Source of the DNA: Ascaphus truei
Taxonomy: Eukaryota > Chordata > Amphibia > Anura > Ascaphidae
Assembly: GCA_036426205.1 (NCBI GenBank)
Contig: CM071573.1
Location: forward strand, 39,449,771-39,513,770
Direction of reading: 5' to 3'
Length of the DNA: 64,000 nucleotides
The position numbers and the translations under genes were made by a program. Position 1 is the stretch's first letter. Each line of letters opens with the position of its first letter. Positions 22,023 to 32,507 of the stretch are shown in pieces. The notes under the pieces were generated by a model. The model saw nothing but the letters and a program-made list of their open reading frames with translations, was not told where the DNA came from and made no database searches.

Positions 22023-22800
22023 TTAAATAAAACATCCAAGTCTGAAGTCCTCGTTAAGGCCAAACGGTGACATAGTTTTAAGATCGTGTATCATTTTAGC
22101 CTCCAATTGCAGCAGAAGTCTACTACGATCACCACCTCGAGACGAGGTGTCAGCTTGTAAGATGAGCATACACCTTAAAGTCGACAGACTGTGTTTTTCC
22201 TGTTTAAAATGTCTTGCCACAGGGAGAAGTTTGTAATCCTCCCCTGTGTTCGAGTCCAACAGCGCTTTCCTAATTGTAGATCTATGAACAGCCATGCGTT
22301 CTTTCAACATACGGCTAGTTTTGCCTATGTAATAAAGCCGACACGGACATCTGATGAAATACACGATGAATCTCGTCTCACAATTCATGGGGGTTTTGAT
22401 GTGTATTGATTTTCCAGTGTGTGGATGGGCATAGGTTTGGCCAATCTGTAAAAAGCCACAGTTAATACATCCATGACTTTTATACACACCAGGCTTCTTA
22501 TGTAGCCATGTTGTTGTAGGTGCATATTTGTTCGATGGATCAGCCTCCACGAGAAAGTCCCTCAGGTTTCTACGCCGACGATAGCACATCCTAGGTGGTA
22601 CCTGACAGATATTGCCTTTTTTGGGGTCATTGCTCAAGATGTTTCAGTTCTTTCTAATACTACGTTTGATGACATTAGATGTGGTAGTAAAGGTACTACT
22701 GATGTTGATGCGGCTGGTCTCTATTCCGGCAATACGTGGTGAGAGGAGAGAATTCCTATCCACGCCCCTAGCTTTAATGAGGGCCATATCAATTTCTGAT
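22023..22800 (-). pseudogene. Penelope-like polyprotein, GIY-YIG endonuclease end
   Basis: The product would be the carboxy-terminal part of a Penelope-type reverse transcriptase-endonuclease, which nicks target DNA and copies its RNA there. Visible motifs: a linker with YRRRRNLRDFLV (YRR..NLRD..V is typical of the Neptune group), a CXXC pair in HGCINCG, then VYFIRCPC and YYIGKT, which make up the GIY-YIG signature. A later basic segment follows, with a histidine in AVHRS. One in-frame TGA at 22641-22643 interrupts an otherwise continuous frame. The reverse transcriptase domain itself lies outside the preserved part. Confidence 0.8.
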
Positions 22801-22820
22801 ATATATATATATGTGTGTGT

Positions 22821-23218
22821 TGCAGGGGACATGCAATCACACACGCAGGTTCTCTTGACAAGGCTTCTTTATTGAGCCTTAAAAACATACAGTACACAAA
22901 ACAAAATAGCTTCTCTTCAGCATACAAAAACAAAATAGCTTCTCTTCAGCAGACAAAAACAAAATAGCTTCTCTTCAGCATAGAAACAAGGCAGCTTCTC
23001 TTCAGCATGCAGGACACAGACAGTTCATCACACATGGACTTTGAAAAACTGACCTTATAGCAGTAATCTTTTCAGTATTTCAGTCCTGTCTCCTGACCAG
23101 CTAGCTTGCATGTGTGTACAGCCTGGGGTTTTTAAAAGACCTTGATTATGCAGCTGGGGTCAGACTAATTAAGCAGCCCTTCTCAACTGAAACTTAACCT
23201 CGTCACTGCTGCACTGCA
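22821..23218 (-). mobile_element. 3' LTR of the Gmr1-type element
   Basis: On the minus strand the segment begins TGCAGTGCAG and ends GTCCCCTGCA, so its ends carry a short TGCAG/CTGCA inverted repeat. It has a polyadenylation signal (aataaag, near 22869-22876 on this strand) and four tandem copies of a 28-33 base unit, tgaagagaagctattttg, at about 22898-23015. It follows the RNase H stop codon directly, but I see no clear polypurine tract. No matching 5' LTR is present. It appears to have landed in a ta/tg repeat inside the Penelope-like element. Confidence 0.55.
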
Positions 23219-23221
23219 AGC

Positions 23222-23700
23222 CTAAACATAGGTTTGCCAGGTATATGGCTGGTGACGTTCATTCACCCTGTCACATTCCTCCCCTGTTAGTGTGGGGCTG
23301 GGGCCACACACAGCTGAAGCCCGACCATCCACTCCTTCTCTAGAAAAGAAGTCAGCATTTGCATTTTCTTTTCCAGGCCTGTGCTGAATCTCAAATGAGA
23401 AGGGTTGGAGGGCCATATACCACCTGGTCAATCTAGTATTGGAGTCCTTTATACTATTTAACCACTTCAATGGAGCATGGTCCGTCACCAGAGTAAAATG
23501 GACTCCTGCCAGGTAATGTCTCAAAGCCTCGATTGCCCACTTTACTGCGAGGCACTCCTTCTCAATCACTGAGTAGTTTTTTTCCCTCTGGAACAATATC
23601 CTACTCAGAAAAAGGATCGGATGTTCCACTCCCACAAACTGTTGTGAAAATACTGCCCCTAGCCCTATCTCTGATGCATCGGTTTGCACTACAAAAGGCC
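23222..23700 (-). pseudogene. RNase H of the Gmr1-type element
   Basis: RNase H removes the RNA strand during cDNA synthesis. Residues TDASEIGLGAV, KECLAVKWAIEALRHYL, TDHAPLKWL and HRPGKENANAD match Ty3/Gypsy RNase H, including its catalytic acids. The frame stays open for about 155 codons to a stop at 23222. The link back to the reverse transcriptase (23700-23830) is out of frame. Confidence 0.8.
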
Positions 23701-23823
23701 TGTTGAAGTCTGGGCTTCTAAGGACGGGACCCTCTCATAGACACCTTTTTATGTCCTCAAAGGCTCTCTGACACTCCCTTGACCATACCACTTGTGTAGG
23801 GGCACACTTTTTTGTGAGGTCCG

Positions 23824-24960
23824 TTAATGGGGCTGCAACTTCCGAGTAGTTGGGGATGAACCTGCTAAACCCAGCAGAGAGCGTACCTGTGTTTTTGTTT
23901 GGGGGGTCGGAACTTCTTTGAGGGCAACTACCTTGTCGGCTAGTGGCCTTACTTTTCCACCTCCCACTGCATACCCTAAGTATTTGGTTTCCGCCTTACC
24001 TAAGGCACATTTCTTATGGTTGGCTGTGAGCCCTGCCTCTCTTAGAGATTTGAGGACCGCTTTCAGCCTATTTCGATGGGCCCGCCAGTGTTTACTATAA
24101 ATGACAATGTCATCTAGGTAGGCTGCGGCATAACCACTGTGGGGTCTCAGCACTTTATCCATGAGTCTCTGGATGAGTAGCTGGGGCTCCATGCAGTCCA
24201 AATGGCATTATCACAAACTGGTATAAACCCATGGGAGTGGAAAAGGCTGTTTTGCACTTGAACTTTTCCTCTAAAGGTATTTGCCAGTATCCTTTTGTTA
24301 AGTCCAGCGTGGATATATATTCCGCGTTACCAAGGGCGTCAATTAACTCGTCCACCCTTGGTATCGGATATGCGTCAAACTTGGATACCGCATTGACCTT
24401 TCGGAGGTCCACACAAAATCTTACCTTCCCATTGGGTTTAGGGACCATAACTAGTGGACTACACCACTCACTGCATGATTCCTCAATCACTCCTAAGTGT
24501 AACATTTCTTGTACCTCCTTCTCTACCAGGGCCCTACGACTTTCAGGCAACCTATAAGGACGGGAACGTATTTTTACNNNNNNNNNNNNNNNNNNNNNNN
24601 NNNNNNNNNGTTAGGGACCATAACTAGTGGACTACACCACTCACTGCATGATTCCTCAATCACTCCTAAGTGTAACATTTCTTGTACCTCCTTCTCTACC
24701 AGGGCCCTACGACTTTCAGGCAACCTATAAGGACGGGAACGTACGTTTACCCCAGGTGCTGTCTCGATCACATGTGAAATTAAATTAGTTTGCCCTGGCA
24801 AATCAGAAAAAACATCATGGAATTGTGTAATTATTTCTAACAAGTCCCCTTTTTGTTCAAAGGACAACTGTCTACCCATTGGGATTTTATCGTCACCCAC
24901 GATGTTCTCCCGTGGAGGCTGAGGACCCAAGTCCGTTTCTTCCTCCACCGGGTGGATGAA
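23824..24960 (-). pseudogene. Reverse transcriptase of the Gmr1-type element
   Basis: Reading on the minus strand, the domain shows VIEESCSEWCSPLVMVPK, then CVDLRKVNAVSKFDAYPIPR, then LDLTKGYWQIPL, then MPFGLHGAPAT. After a frameshift near 24175 comes the catalytic YLDDIVIYS box. A thumb-like segment with KCALGKAETKYLGY follows. An assembly gap at 24578-24609 interrupts the domain, and about 130 bases appear on both sides of it. The true locus is therefore shorter than the sequence shown. Confidence 0.85.
24578..24609. other. Assembly gap with duplicated flanks
   Basis: A run of 32 N. The roughly 130 bases before it (24442-24570) recur almost exactly after it (24613-24743). This is best explained by two contig ends that overlap but were not merged. 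Confidence 0.95.
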
Positions 24961-25054
24961 TAGAGACCGCTGCATCTTCCAGGGTTTCAGCAAGTTTACA
25001 TGGTAAATTTGTTTACCCTTCCTGGACCCTGGTTGAGCAATCTCGTAATCCACA

Positions 25055-25946
25055 TCACCCGTGCGGCAGAGTACTTCGAATGGGCCCTGCCATTTTGCTA
25101 GGTGTTTGATCATTTTGATTGTAATGTCTCTCCTGACTGTCCTGGGCTGATATAAGATTCTCCCTAGCAAAATGCCCGACCACATCTAGGCGCTTCTTAA
25201 GGTCCAATACATATTGCTGGGTATTCTTAGAAGGGGACCGCTGTTCCTCCCAGGACTCCTTTAGAAGGTCTAGGATACCCCGGGGTTGGCGGCCATACAG
25301 CAGTTCAAATGGAGAGAATCCCGTGGAGGCCTGGGGAACTTCCCGCACTGCAAAAAGCAGAAAAGGGAGAAGTTAATCCCAGGCTCTCTTCTCTGAATCT
25401 ACAAATTTCCTCAGCATCCCTTTTAGAGTTCGGTTAAATCTTTCCACCAATCCGTCAGTCTGTGGATGGTAGACCGATGTCCTAACAGACTTGACCTCTA
25501 GTAATTTTAAGACATCCTTCATCAGTTTAGCCATAAAATTTGTACCTTGGTCTGTCAACATAACCTGGTGAAATCCAACCCTTGAGAACAGCTCCAACAA
25601 CTTGTTGGCTACTTGCTTCGCCATTGCTGTTATCAGGGGGAACGCCCTCGGATATCTTGTTGCATAGTCAACTATTACAAGAATAAACCTGTGTCCTTTC
25701 GCAGAAGGTTCTAGAGGTCCTACCAGTCTCACCCCAACCCTCTCAAAGGGAACTGACACCAAGGGTAGAGGACCCAAGGGGCTGTTTTTGTCCCTTCAGA
25801 CTAGTTAGCTGGCACTCCGGACATGCCGCCCATAACTTAGCAATATCACTATGCATCCTGGCAAATAGAATCGGGACGAAATCCGGTCCAATTTTTATCT
25901 CTGCCAAGGTAACCACCCCAAGGGACGTATGGGCTAGAGTGAACAC
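25055..25946 (-). pseudogene. Integrase of the Gmr1-type element
   Basis: Integrase joins the cDNA to host DNA. The zinc-binding start is decayed: CPECQ remains, but the paired histidines and first cysteine are not all present. The catalytic core is clear, with aspartates in VDYATRYPRAF and TDQGTNF and the glutamate in HPQTDGLVERFNRTL. A conserved GFSPFELLYGR segment follows, and then a QGPFEV...YHVNLLKPW carboxy module. Frameshifts near 25775 and 25350 split it into three frames. It runs without a break into the reverse transcriptase below. Confidence 0.8.
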
Positions 25947-26689
25947 AGATTTAACAAACGCCTGGGAATCACTATCTGTCTGGTGACCTCCCCTGTTTGT
26001 GTCTGCCTATTCACCCATACAGGATATCATTTGATCATTCAAAATGGGGGAATACTATCACTCCCTGTTGTTATCAATATCTGCTCATCGATTTTTACAC
26101 CACCCTATCATACTGTCTAGCAAGGACTGGGTCTTCCCTTGCCTCTGGTGAAAATCAGGGAGGTATAGATCTGGTAAATCTCCAGGGCCCATATCCCCCT
26201 CCCTCTGGCCATCCCCAGCCATCATTTGTGACTTCTGCTACTAAATGGTCACCTGGAGACCCAGATTTCTGCAACCAGTTTCTATTTGTCAAAGCGTCTT
26301 TGCTTTCGAGTCTTTGGAACCCCGGTGTCTACTGGGAAAAAAGTCTGCCGAGAAGGGGAACAGTTTGCCAGGGTTCTCCTGAGCCATAGAATAAGGCTCC
26401 TCATGAGAGACTGGAGCCATTAGGTCTGAAAAGAAAGGCCAGTCCCGGCGAGCACAACGAGGGCAGGGAGCCAGAGAGCAACTCCTACTTCAGGTAGGCC
26501 CTCCTGACCTTTTACCTGTAGCCGGATTTTGGCCGTTGGTACCGTTTTACATCGGTGTGTATACATTCTATACTCCATGGAGAATCAAAAGAACACACGT
26601 TAGGCGGTAACAGTTCCTGGAAGACCAGAGTTTGCCCATTGCTCGAATCTACAAGGGCATGGTCGGTTTTTTTCCCCCCCTAAACTAGT

Positions 26690-27050
26690 TGTTCCAGGTA
26701 ATGGCTGGTGACTTCATCATGTCACCCTGTCACGATTGTGTATAATGTTCAAAGAGGAGTGCTACTAGCATGGCAATATCCATTTAAAACCAGAGACAGA
26801 ACATGAAACACAGACTGCCAGTGCTACATCCAAGACACAATACACGGTACAGTTTTTCCCCCATCCTAAACATAGGTTTGCCAGGTATATGGCTGGTGAC
26901 GTTCATTCACCCTGTCACAGTGTGTATAAGTGTCAAAGAGGAGTGCTACTAAGCATGGCAATATACATTTAAAACCAGAGACAGAACATGAAACACAGAC
27001 TGAGCCCAGTGCTACATCCAATGACACAAATACACGGTACAGGGCATATA
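26690..27050 (-). repeat. 185-bp tandem duplication upstream of the Gmr1-type element
   Basis: Two copies of a block, about 26733-26860 and 26917-27045, share aaagaggagtgctacta, then aaaaccagagacagaacatg, then acacggtacag. Between and before them are pieces almost identical to the RNase H carboxy end at 23222-23275 (ggtatatggctggtgacgttc), each followed on the minus strand by a purine run such as gggggaaaaa. This looks like nested or rearranged element ends (pol end, polypurine tract, LTR start). The exact structure is unclear. Confidence 0.6.
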
Positions 27051-27544
27051 ATAAATATATATATATAATAATATATATTATATATCTTTTGATTATGGTC
27101 TTTTAGTTTAACTCTTTGCCAAATTGTTTGTAAGCCCTTGAGCCCCTCCAAGGCAGACCACGTCTCAAGGTCCTACACTAATATAAATTCTTAATAACCT
27201 GTACATTACCAGGAAGAATGATTTATAATAAATCAGTCAAAAACAGACACTGTGTATGAACATTTGCTATAGAGGGACACTTTATATGTTCACACTAATG
27301 CAAACATATGTGCTGTGAATATATGTAATTACAATACCAACTTTACATGCAACCTGAAGCTATTCATGTGAGGGGTTATTGACTTATAGCACTTATCTAT
27401 GGATTAACCTCTGAAGTGCTGTACCTCCCACATAGAGCTTTTTTGGTCATCATTCCACTGCCAGCATTGCAAGCACACCGGTTATTTTCACATTTTAATT
27501 GTTTTTTAATCCGTTTAGAGTTAGTGTCGTGTTTTAAGTGTTAT
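27051..27544. other. Unannotated AT-rich sequence
   Basis: It begins with a ta microsatellite (27055-27085). I see no gene and no paired ends in the rest. Confidence 0.5.
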
Positions 27545-27860
27545 GAATTATAAATAAAGATTTGTCATTTTGCCATTTGGCGTTTTAGTGGTAATTGTCC
27601 GCCCACAGCGATGGGCGCAGTTACTTACCTGAAATTAGGTTGATCTAACCTTTTTGTACTTGGGGCATTTGAGCCCAGCTATTTACCTAGCCTTGTGTGC
27701 AGATAATGAGGATCTCGGGGGAGAACTCCATACCTCCTCTTTTCTGTTTTTGTATGTGTTAACTTTATCCTCTTTGCACCGGCTATAAATAGAGTATTAT
27801 CATACTCTCAACATCTGTATATATTATTTGGGTGAGCGGTAGACTATAAGTTGTGTTTAC
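27545..27860 (+). mobile_element. Truncated relative of copy H5
   Basis: Blocks ccatttggcgttttagtggt, then a hairpin-like cccacagcgatgggc, then gagaactcc, then ctttgcaccggct, then ggtgagcggtagac occur in the same order as on the minus strand of 28790-29080. It is therefore a second, inverted copy of the 3' half of element H5. The hammerhead-like motif and 5' half are missing. Confidence 0.65.
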
Positions 27861-28440
27861 TATCTTGCTAGAGGTCCAGATGGGTAGACTGGCTCGCATT
27901 CCATTTGCCTATGGGGGGTTACAGAAATGAGACCCCAGAGTTCTACTGCGCATGTGCCAGCTAGCAGGGGGGCCTGTCCTAAAATGTGTTTCCCCATCAA
28001 AGATTGACTGGAGATAATGGGAAACCAATCACAGGTACTTAAGGTTAGGGATAGAGGGACAAAAGGTATATAAACTGCTGTTCCCCATATATCCTTTGTT
28101 GTTGTTGTTAGTTGTTCATGGTCTTCGTTTGCTGCTATGATTACCTGATACCATCTGAATTGCTGCCTGATTGCTGAGAAGAAATGCTATGCAATGTCTT
28201 GGCATGATGGAGAGTGCTGTATGAAACTGCCAGTCCAGATGGAACTGTTTTCATTATTTTCATCTTTTAAGTAAGTGTCTATATTTTGCTGTTATTTGTA
28301 CATTTTTTGTGTGTTCACCTTGATCAAGGAATAAATTATATTTTATCATATCGAAGTCTCGTCCCAGTTCAAACCCAGGTATATATATTTATATATATTT
28401 TTGGTGTAAATTACAGCCTGTCACAAGCTACCGTGACAGT
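27861..28440 (+). mobile_element. Putative LTR fragment
   Basis: Contains a TATA-like box (ggtatataaactgctg, about 28067), a polyadenylation signal (aataaatt, about 28331), a pyrimidine-rich stretch and an end reading ctaccgtgaca at about 28428-28438. The layout resembles a Gypsy LTR. The L1 reading frame resumes immediately to the right. The left boundary is uncertain. Confidence 0.4.
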
Positions 28441-28765
28441 GAGATATGCCCGATGAGAGTTTATATTTTATTTTAGCTTTGTTCCGCATATTTAAAGTCA
28501 GCTTTATTGGCCCCATGATCAGTGTTTTCTTACTGGACCCCCTTTTCTATTCTTTCCAGAGTGAGAGTGGTAGAGGGGAGTCGTTTGATTATTGAGACTC
28601 TATATCTACCCAACAGATTTGATTCGGGATGACATTCCACATCACATCTTGCCTAAGCTGGGCAGCCTGGTAGTAGCATGTCAGATCCGGGACTCCCAAT
28701 TATTCCTTATCTCTAGAGGCCAACACCACCAATCTAGCCACTCTGGCTCACTTGCCTTGCCAGAT

Positions 28766-29610
28766 AAATGTAAATATATATAACTTGTGAGATACCGCTC
28801 ACCACAATAATGAATACAGTCAGATAGCATGTAATATAGTGTAATTACAGCTGGTGCAAAGGGGATAGTAATGACAGACACAGACACATAAGGAGACAGA
28901 GAGTTCTCCTACAAAATCCCCATTAACTGCACAACAAAGCTGAAGATGGTCTTCAGGGTTCAAATACCCACTATATAAGTAACTAGAAAAGCTGTAAGGG
29001 GTACAGATAAGCAACCGCTCCCAGCACTGTGGGAGGGCAGTTACCACTAAAAGCCAAATGGCCAAAAATAATAAATACTTTAATAATCAACCAAAACGGC
29101 GCATAATTAATGACGCATACTCAATACTAACGTAAAAACAACTAAAACACATAAAGGGTGGCACCCGGTGAAGGCATATCTGAGGGTAATTCCACAATAA
29201 CTAGGTATAAATCCCTTTACTAGGTACTCCGATCGCAGATGATGAGACAGGGTGTATAAATCGATGTCAGGATGTGAATAATGATCATAGCCTCTTATCT
29301 CAGGGTGGGGTGCAGGTACGAGTGAAAATCAATAGGTGGATGCTGTAAGTTAGGGAAACAAATCAGGAATCAATCCTGTTCAATATGTCCCATAGTCAAT
29401 AACACTAAGTGTATGAACAGCATTAAGCACAACGCGCCATGTGTAAGCACAATGCATATACGATTCCAAGCCCACCGCTCCCCACCGCATCAAAACGATC
29501 TCACCCGTTACTCCTCCTCCACGACGTCAATGCAATGACGTCATGCCGACGTACGTTTCGCGCATAAGGGTCTGGCGCTTTCTCAAGGTGGGAGGACAAA
29601 ATGTAAATAT
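28766..29610 (-). mobile_element. Copy H5: complete hammerhead-like element inside an L1
   Basis: The element covers 28778-29598. It is flanked by a 12-bp direct repeat, AAATGTAAATAT, at 28766-28777 and 29599-29610. L1 coding sequence continues on both sides, which proves the insertion. On the minus strand the motif is close to the 5' end (29550-29591). About 450 bases further come an attaaag...tttattattttt block, a ccatttggc block and a cccacagtgctggg hairpin-like piece, and the element ends with gtgagcggtatctcac and a short ta run. No ORF is recognised. A truncated inverted relative lies at 27545. Confidence 0.75.
29550..29591 (-). ncRNA. Hammerhead-like motif, copy H5
   Basis: Minus strand: CCACC, TTGAGAA, extra A, stem GCGC/GCGC with loop cagacccttat, then GAAACGTACG. 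The stem again differs from other copies but pairs. The core carries the same first-base and sixth-base changes as H3 and H4. Confidence 0.5.
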
Positions 29611-31431
29611 CCTGTTCTGTAGGTCTTTTAGTTTGCTTTTGGGACATGGGTCAAGAGTGTTTGGAAAAGATATAGTAGCCTGGGTAATACATTCATCTTT
29701 ATTGAGGTAATTCTACCTATCCATGATATTTGATGCTTGTTCCACTCTAGTAGGTCTTTTCTAATTTTATCAATTAGGGGGGGTAGTTGCATTGGTATAG
29801 TTTATCGTACTCGTTAGTGATGTTAACCCCTATGTACTTAATATGGGAGACTCACCATTTATACTTTTTTTTAAAATTAGGAACCTAATTTTGGCATTTG
29901 GGAGAGAAATATTTAGGGCCTCTGACTTGTCATTATTGATCTTATAACCTGATAGTTCACCGAATTTTAACAATAATTTCTGTAGGTTTGGGAGTGAGAC
30001 TAGAGGGTTGGCCAGGGTCAGGATAACATTGTCTGCAAACAATGAGATTTTATAGTTTCTTTGTCCTATAACTATCCCTTGAATATCTGAGTTCAATTTG
30101 ATCTTAGATGCTAGGGATTCGATTGAGAGGGCAAAGAAGAGAGGAGATGAGGGGCATCCCTGTCTCGTTCCATTTTGATATCTATAGGTTCTAGTTTGGT
30201 CCCTGGTAATTTAACTAGTGCTCTAGGGGACTGATACAGGGCTCTCACCCCTTCCAGGAAGGGGCCCACAAAACAAAAAACTGCATAGTGCTATCCAAGA
30301 ACCTCCAGTCGATTCTATCGAAAGCCTTTTCTGCATCCAGACTCAGCAGAATGGCCGTGGTCTTAGTTGCATTGGTATGTTCTATTATGTCTATACTTTT
30401 CCTCGTGTTATTGGAGGCTTGCCTGCTGGAGACAAAGCCCAGCTGATTTATGTGTATTAACCTAGGTAGGATAGGATTTAGCCTGTTGACCAGAATTTTA
30501 CAGTATAGTTTTATGTCTGAATTTAGGAGTAAGATAGGCCTGTAACTGCCGCATTCGAGGGGGTCACAACCTGCTTTATGTATAATGGCAAGGTTAGCTG
30601 TAGTCATTGTTGTTGGGATTGACATCCTTTCCATAAAAAGAATTAAACATCTCTAAGAGATATGGTGAAATAGTTGGGAGACATGTTTTATAATAGTTAT
30701 TGGAGACCCCACCTGGGCTTGGAGATTTAGCATTCTTGAGGTTTTTGACTGCGTTAGCCAGTTCTATCTGTGTGATTTTCCCATTTAGGCTTATTTGTTT
30801 AGCCATGGTTAGTTTGGGTAGATTGCAGGTTTCTAGATAATTTGCCATAGCCTCTGAATTTGACAGCAGTGGGCAGCCCCCTGACCTATTTAAATTATAT
30901 AAATTCGTATAAAAACTTGCGAATTCGCGTGCAATCTCCTCTTCATCATATGATGTCTCTCCATTAAAGCGTCTAATGGGGGAGATTTGTTTTCTGTTTT
31001 TTAGACCCCTCAATTGTCTAGCTAATAATCTGTCTGCTTTGTTCCCTGTATCGTAATATAGCTGTCTAGTCCACATTAGTGCTTTTTCAACCTCTTCTAC
31101 TTGTATTTTTTTAGTTCTAATCTTGTGTCGGTCAGAGCTTTGTATAGTTCCTTTGGTCTTAGTTGATGTTCTTGTTCTAAGTTACATATCTTTTATGTCA
31201 GTTCTTTACACAATTTCTGTCTGATTTTCTTCTTATGGATGGCTATTCAGATTGACTCCTCGTATGGTAGCTTTATGGGTTTCTCATAACATTGCAGTAG
31301 AGTCTACTGAACCTTTATTAAGACTGAAGTATTCTTCTAAGGAAGATTTTTTTTTTTTTTTACATCTTTCGGATAATTTAGGAGGGATTCATTTAACCTC
31401 TAATGAAATAGATTGCTTCGTGTGAAAGGGG

Positions 31432-31700
31432 ATGGCTATATCACATGGTATTACAGCCAATGGGATTGAAGACAATCCCATTGGTTGCTGTACCATGTGA
31501 TAGGTCACATTAGTTCAAAAGGATGTGACATCATCCCTTAAAGTGACATCGCATCCTTTTGAACTAATGTGACCTATCACATGGTACAGCAACCAATGGG
31601 ATTTTCTTCAATCCCATTGGCTGTAATACCATGTGATATAGCCATGTGGTTTTAAGGATGTGACGTACCTCCCTTGGAGATGACGTTACATCCTTAAAAA
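31432..31700. mobile_element. Nested palindromic element
   Basis: The main palindrome spans 31432-31647: GGCTATATCACATGGTATTA at the left returns inverted at the right end, with a centre near 31538. Each arm contains its own hairpin (aatgggattg...caatcccatt). A second small palindrome at 31652-31700 (aaggatgtgacgt...acgttacatcctt) repeats the central block of the first. It lies where the L1 reading frame breaks off, so it probably inserted there. Family unknown. Confidence 0.75.
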
Positions 31701-32507
31701 AAAAAGAGGCGGGCACATGATACAGCGTCCAATCAAAAGTATTTTTTCACTTAGCCCCATCAGCCTTCCTCTGTTAATAAAGTCTTTTTTCAGTTAGCCC
31801 CATCAGCCTTCCTCTGTTCGTTTTTGCTGTGCTGCTGCTTCACCTCCCATGGGAGGATTTCACTTCATTTCTGTCTGCTGCAAGCACGTCGGGTTGCTGT
31901 TGTTCCTGAGCCTTTCATTACGGTCCCACGCTGTGTCCTGTCGATCCGGAGTGACGTCATAGCCGCCGGTCACGCGACCACCCACTGCGACGGAGCAGTT
32001 GGCGGCAAGAAGAACTACATCATTTCGCAGAGCCACGGCTCCACACACTGATTCTACAGCCTACATCAGACAGAGTGGCTACAGAATTCACCAGAGACCC
32101 GACGGACCAACAAGCGACATGGGCCATCAAGTCACGACACTGCCCACTTCATCTAAACAGTGAGTCTTTCTATCTCAGTGCTACTAGAGCTCATTCGGAG
32201 CCAGCTGCTGGGAAAGACAACGTATAAATGTTAAATGCTTAAGTGCATATTCATGTGGAGTGAGTAATCAATATCAATTGACTGTATTTGGAGTAATACA
32301 CAACAGCACCCGTCATTCTTCTGAGCACCTGATGGGTTCAAACATTGTGTTTTACCCGTGTACATGTCAGTTTCTTATCCAGATGGTTTTGACATTTACA
32401 GGCATTTTTGTCATTGGTAGTAACTTAGAGAGTCACTTGAACTTTTGACGTACATAATATTTTTAGATCGTCATATATATTCATCTGAGGTCACTCATGG
32501 CAATTTA
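31701..32507. other. Unassigned sequence with a short tandem duplication
   Basis: The block cttagccccatcagccttcct occurs at about 31750 and again, with one change, at about 31796, separated by aataaagtctttt. A CpG-rich part follows at 31890-32030. I see no coding similarity. It may belong to the same insertion as the palindrome to its left. Confidence 0.4.

Larger units (their letters stand above)
21141..22820 (-). mobile_element. Penelope-like element, 3' part (copy H4)
   Basis: On the minus strand, a coding part (22800-22023) ends in a GIY-YIG endonuclease domain. About 880 bases of 3' region follow, holding the hammerhead-like motif at 21331-21370. The element then runs into a ca microsatellite. 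The order endonuclease, then structured motif, then microsatellite fits a Penelope-like retroelement, a class known to carry hammerhead motifs in its terminal repeats. The reverse transcriptase half is cut off on the right by a ta/tg repeat and the LTR of the neighbouring Gypsy element. G-rich purine tracts lie at 21650-21665 and 21795-21845. Confidence 0.75.
23222..26700 (-). mobile_element. Ty3/Gypsy element of Gmr1 type, internal region
   Basis: On the minus strand the order is integrase (about 25950-25060), reverse transcriptase (about 24960-23830) and RNase H (about 23700-23222). One frame (25185 to 24610) holds both the integrase carboxy end and the start of the reverse transcriptase, so the order is direct evidence and not assembly. 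Integrase before reverse transcriptase is the rule in Ty1/copia, but in Ty3/Gypsy only the Gmr1 lineage is known for it. Upstream, 26000-26700 should hold the protease/gag end but is too decayed to read. Several frameshifts break the frame. Confidence 0.8.
28445..31430 (-). mobile_element. L1-type LINE ORF2, broken
   Basis: On the minus strand the piece starts near 31430 with linker sequence after the endonuclease. It continues through reverse transcriptase (30630-30245: SYRPILLLN, QLGFVSSRQASNN, LSLDAEKAFDR) and the active-site box, here FADN instead of FADD (about 30030). A later segment includes WIGRINSIKMNVLPRLLYLFQ (ends about 29640). The frame is interrupted by insertion of H5 (28778-29598) and resumes at 28770 with a GGxGLPD-like part. 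Many frameshifts. The endonuclease domain is missing or displaced by the palindrome at 31432. Confidence 0.8.

Noticed and set aside
22898..23015. CRISPR-like array
   Set aside because: The four units are directly tandem without unique spacers and lie in an LTR of a vertebrate retroelement.
24509..24730. Frame containing unknown residues
   Set aside because: It crosses the assembly gap and is antisense to the reverse transcriptase.
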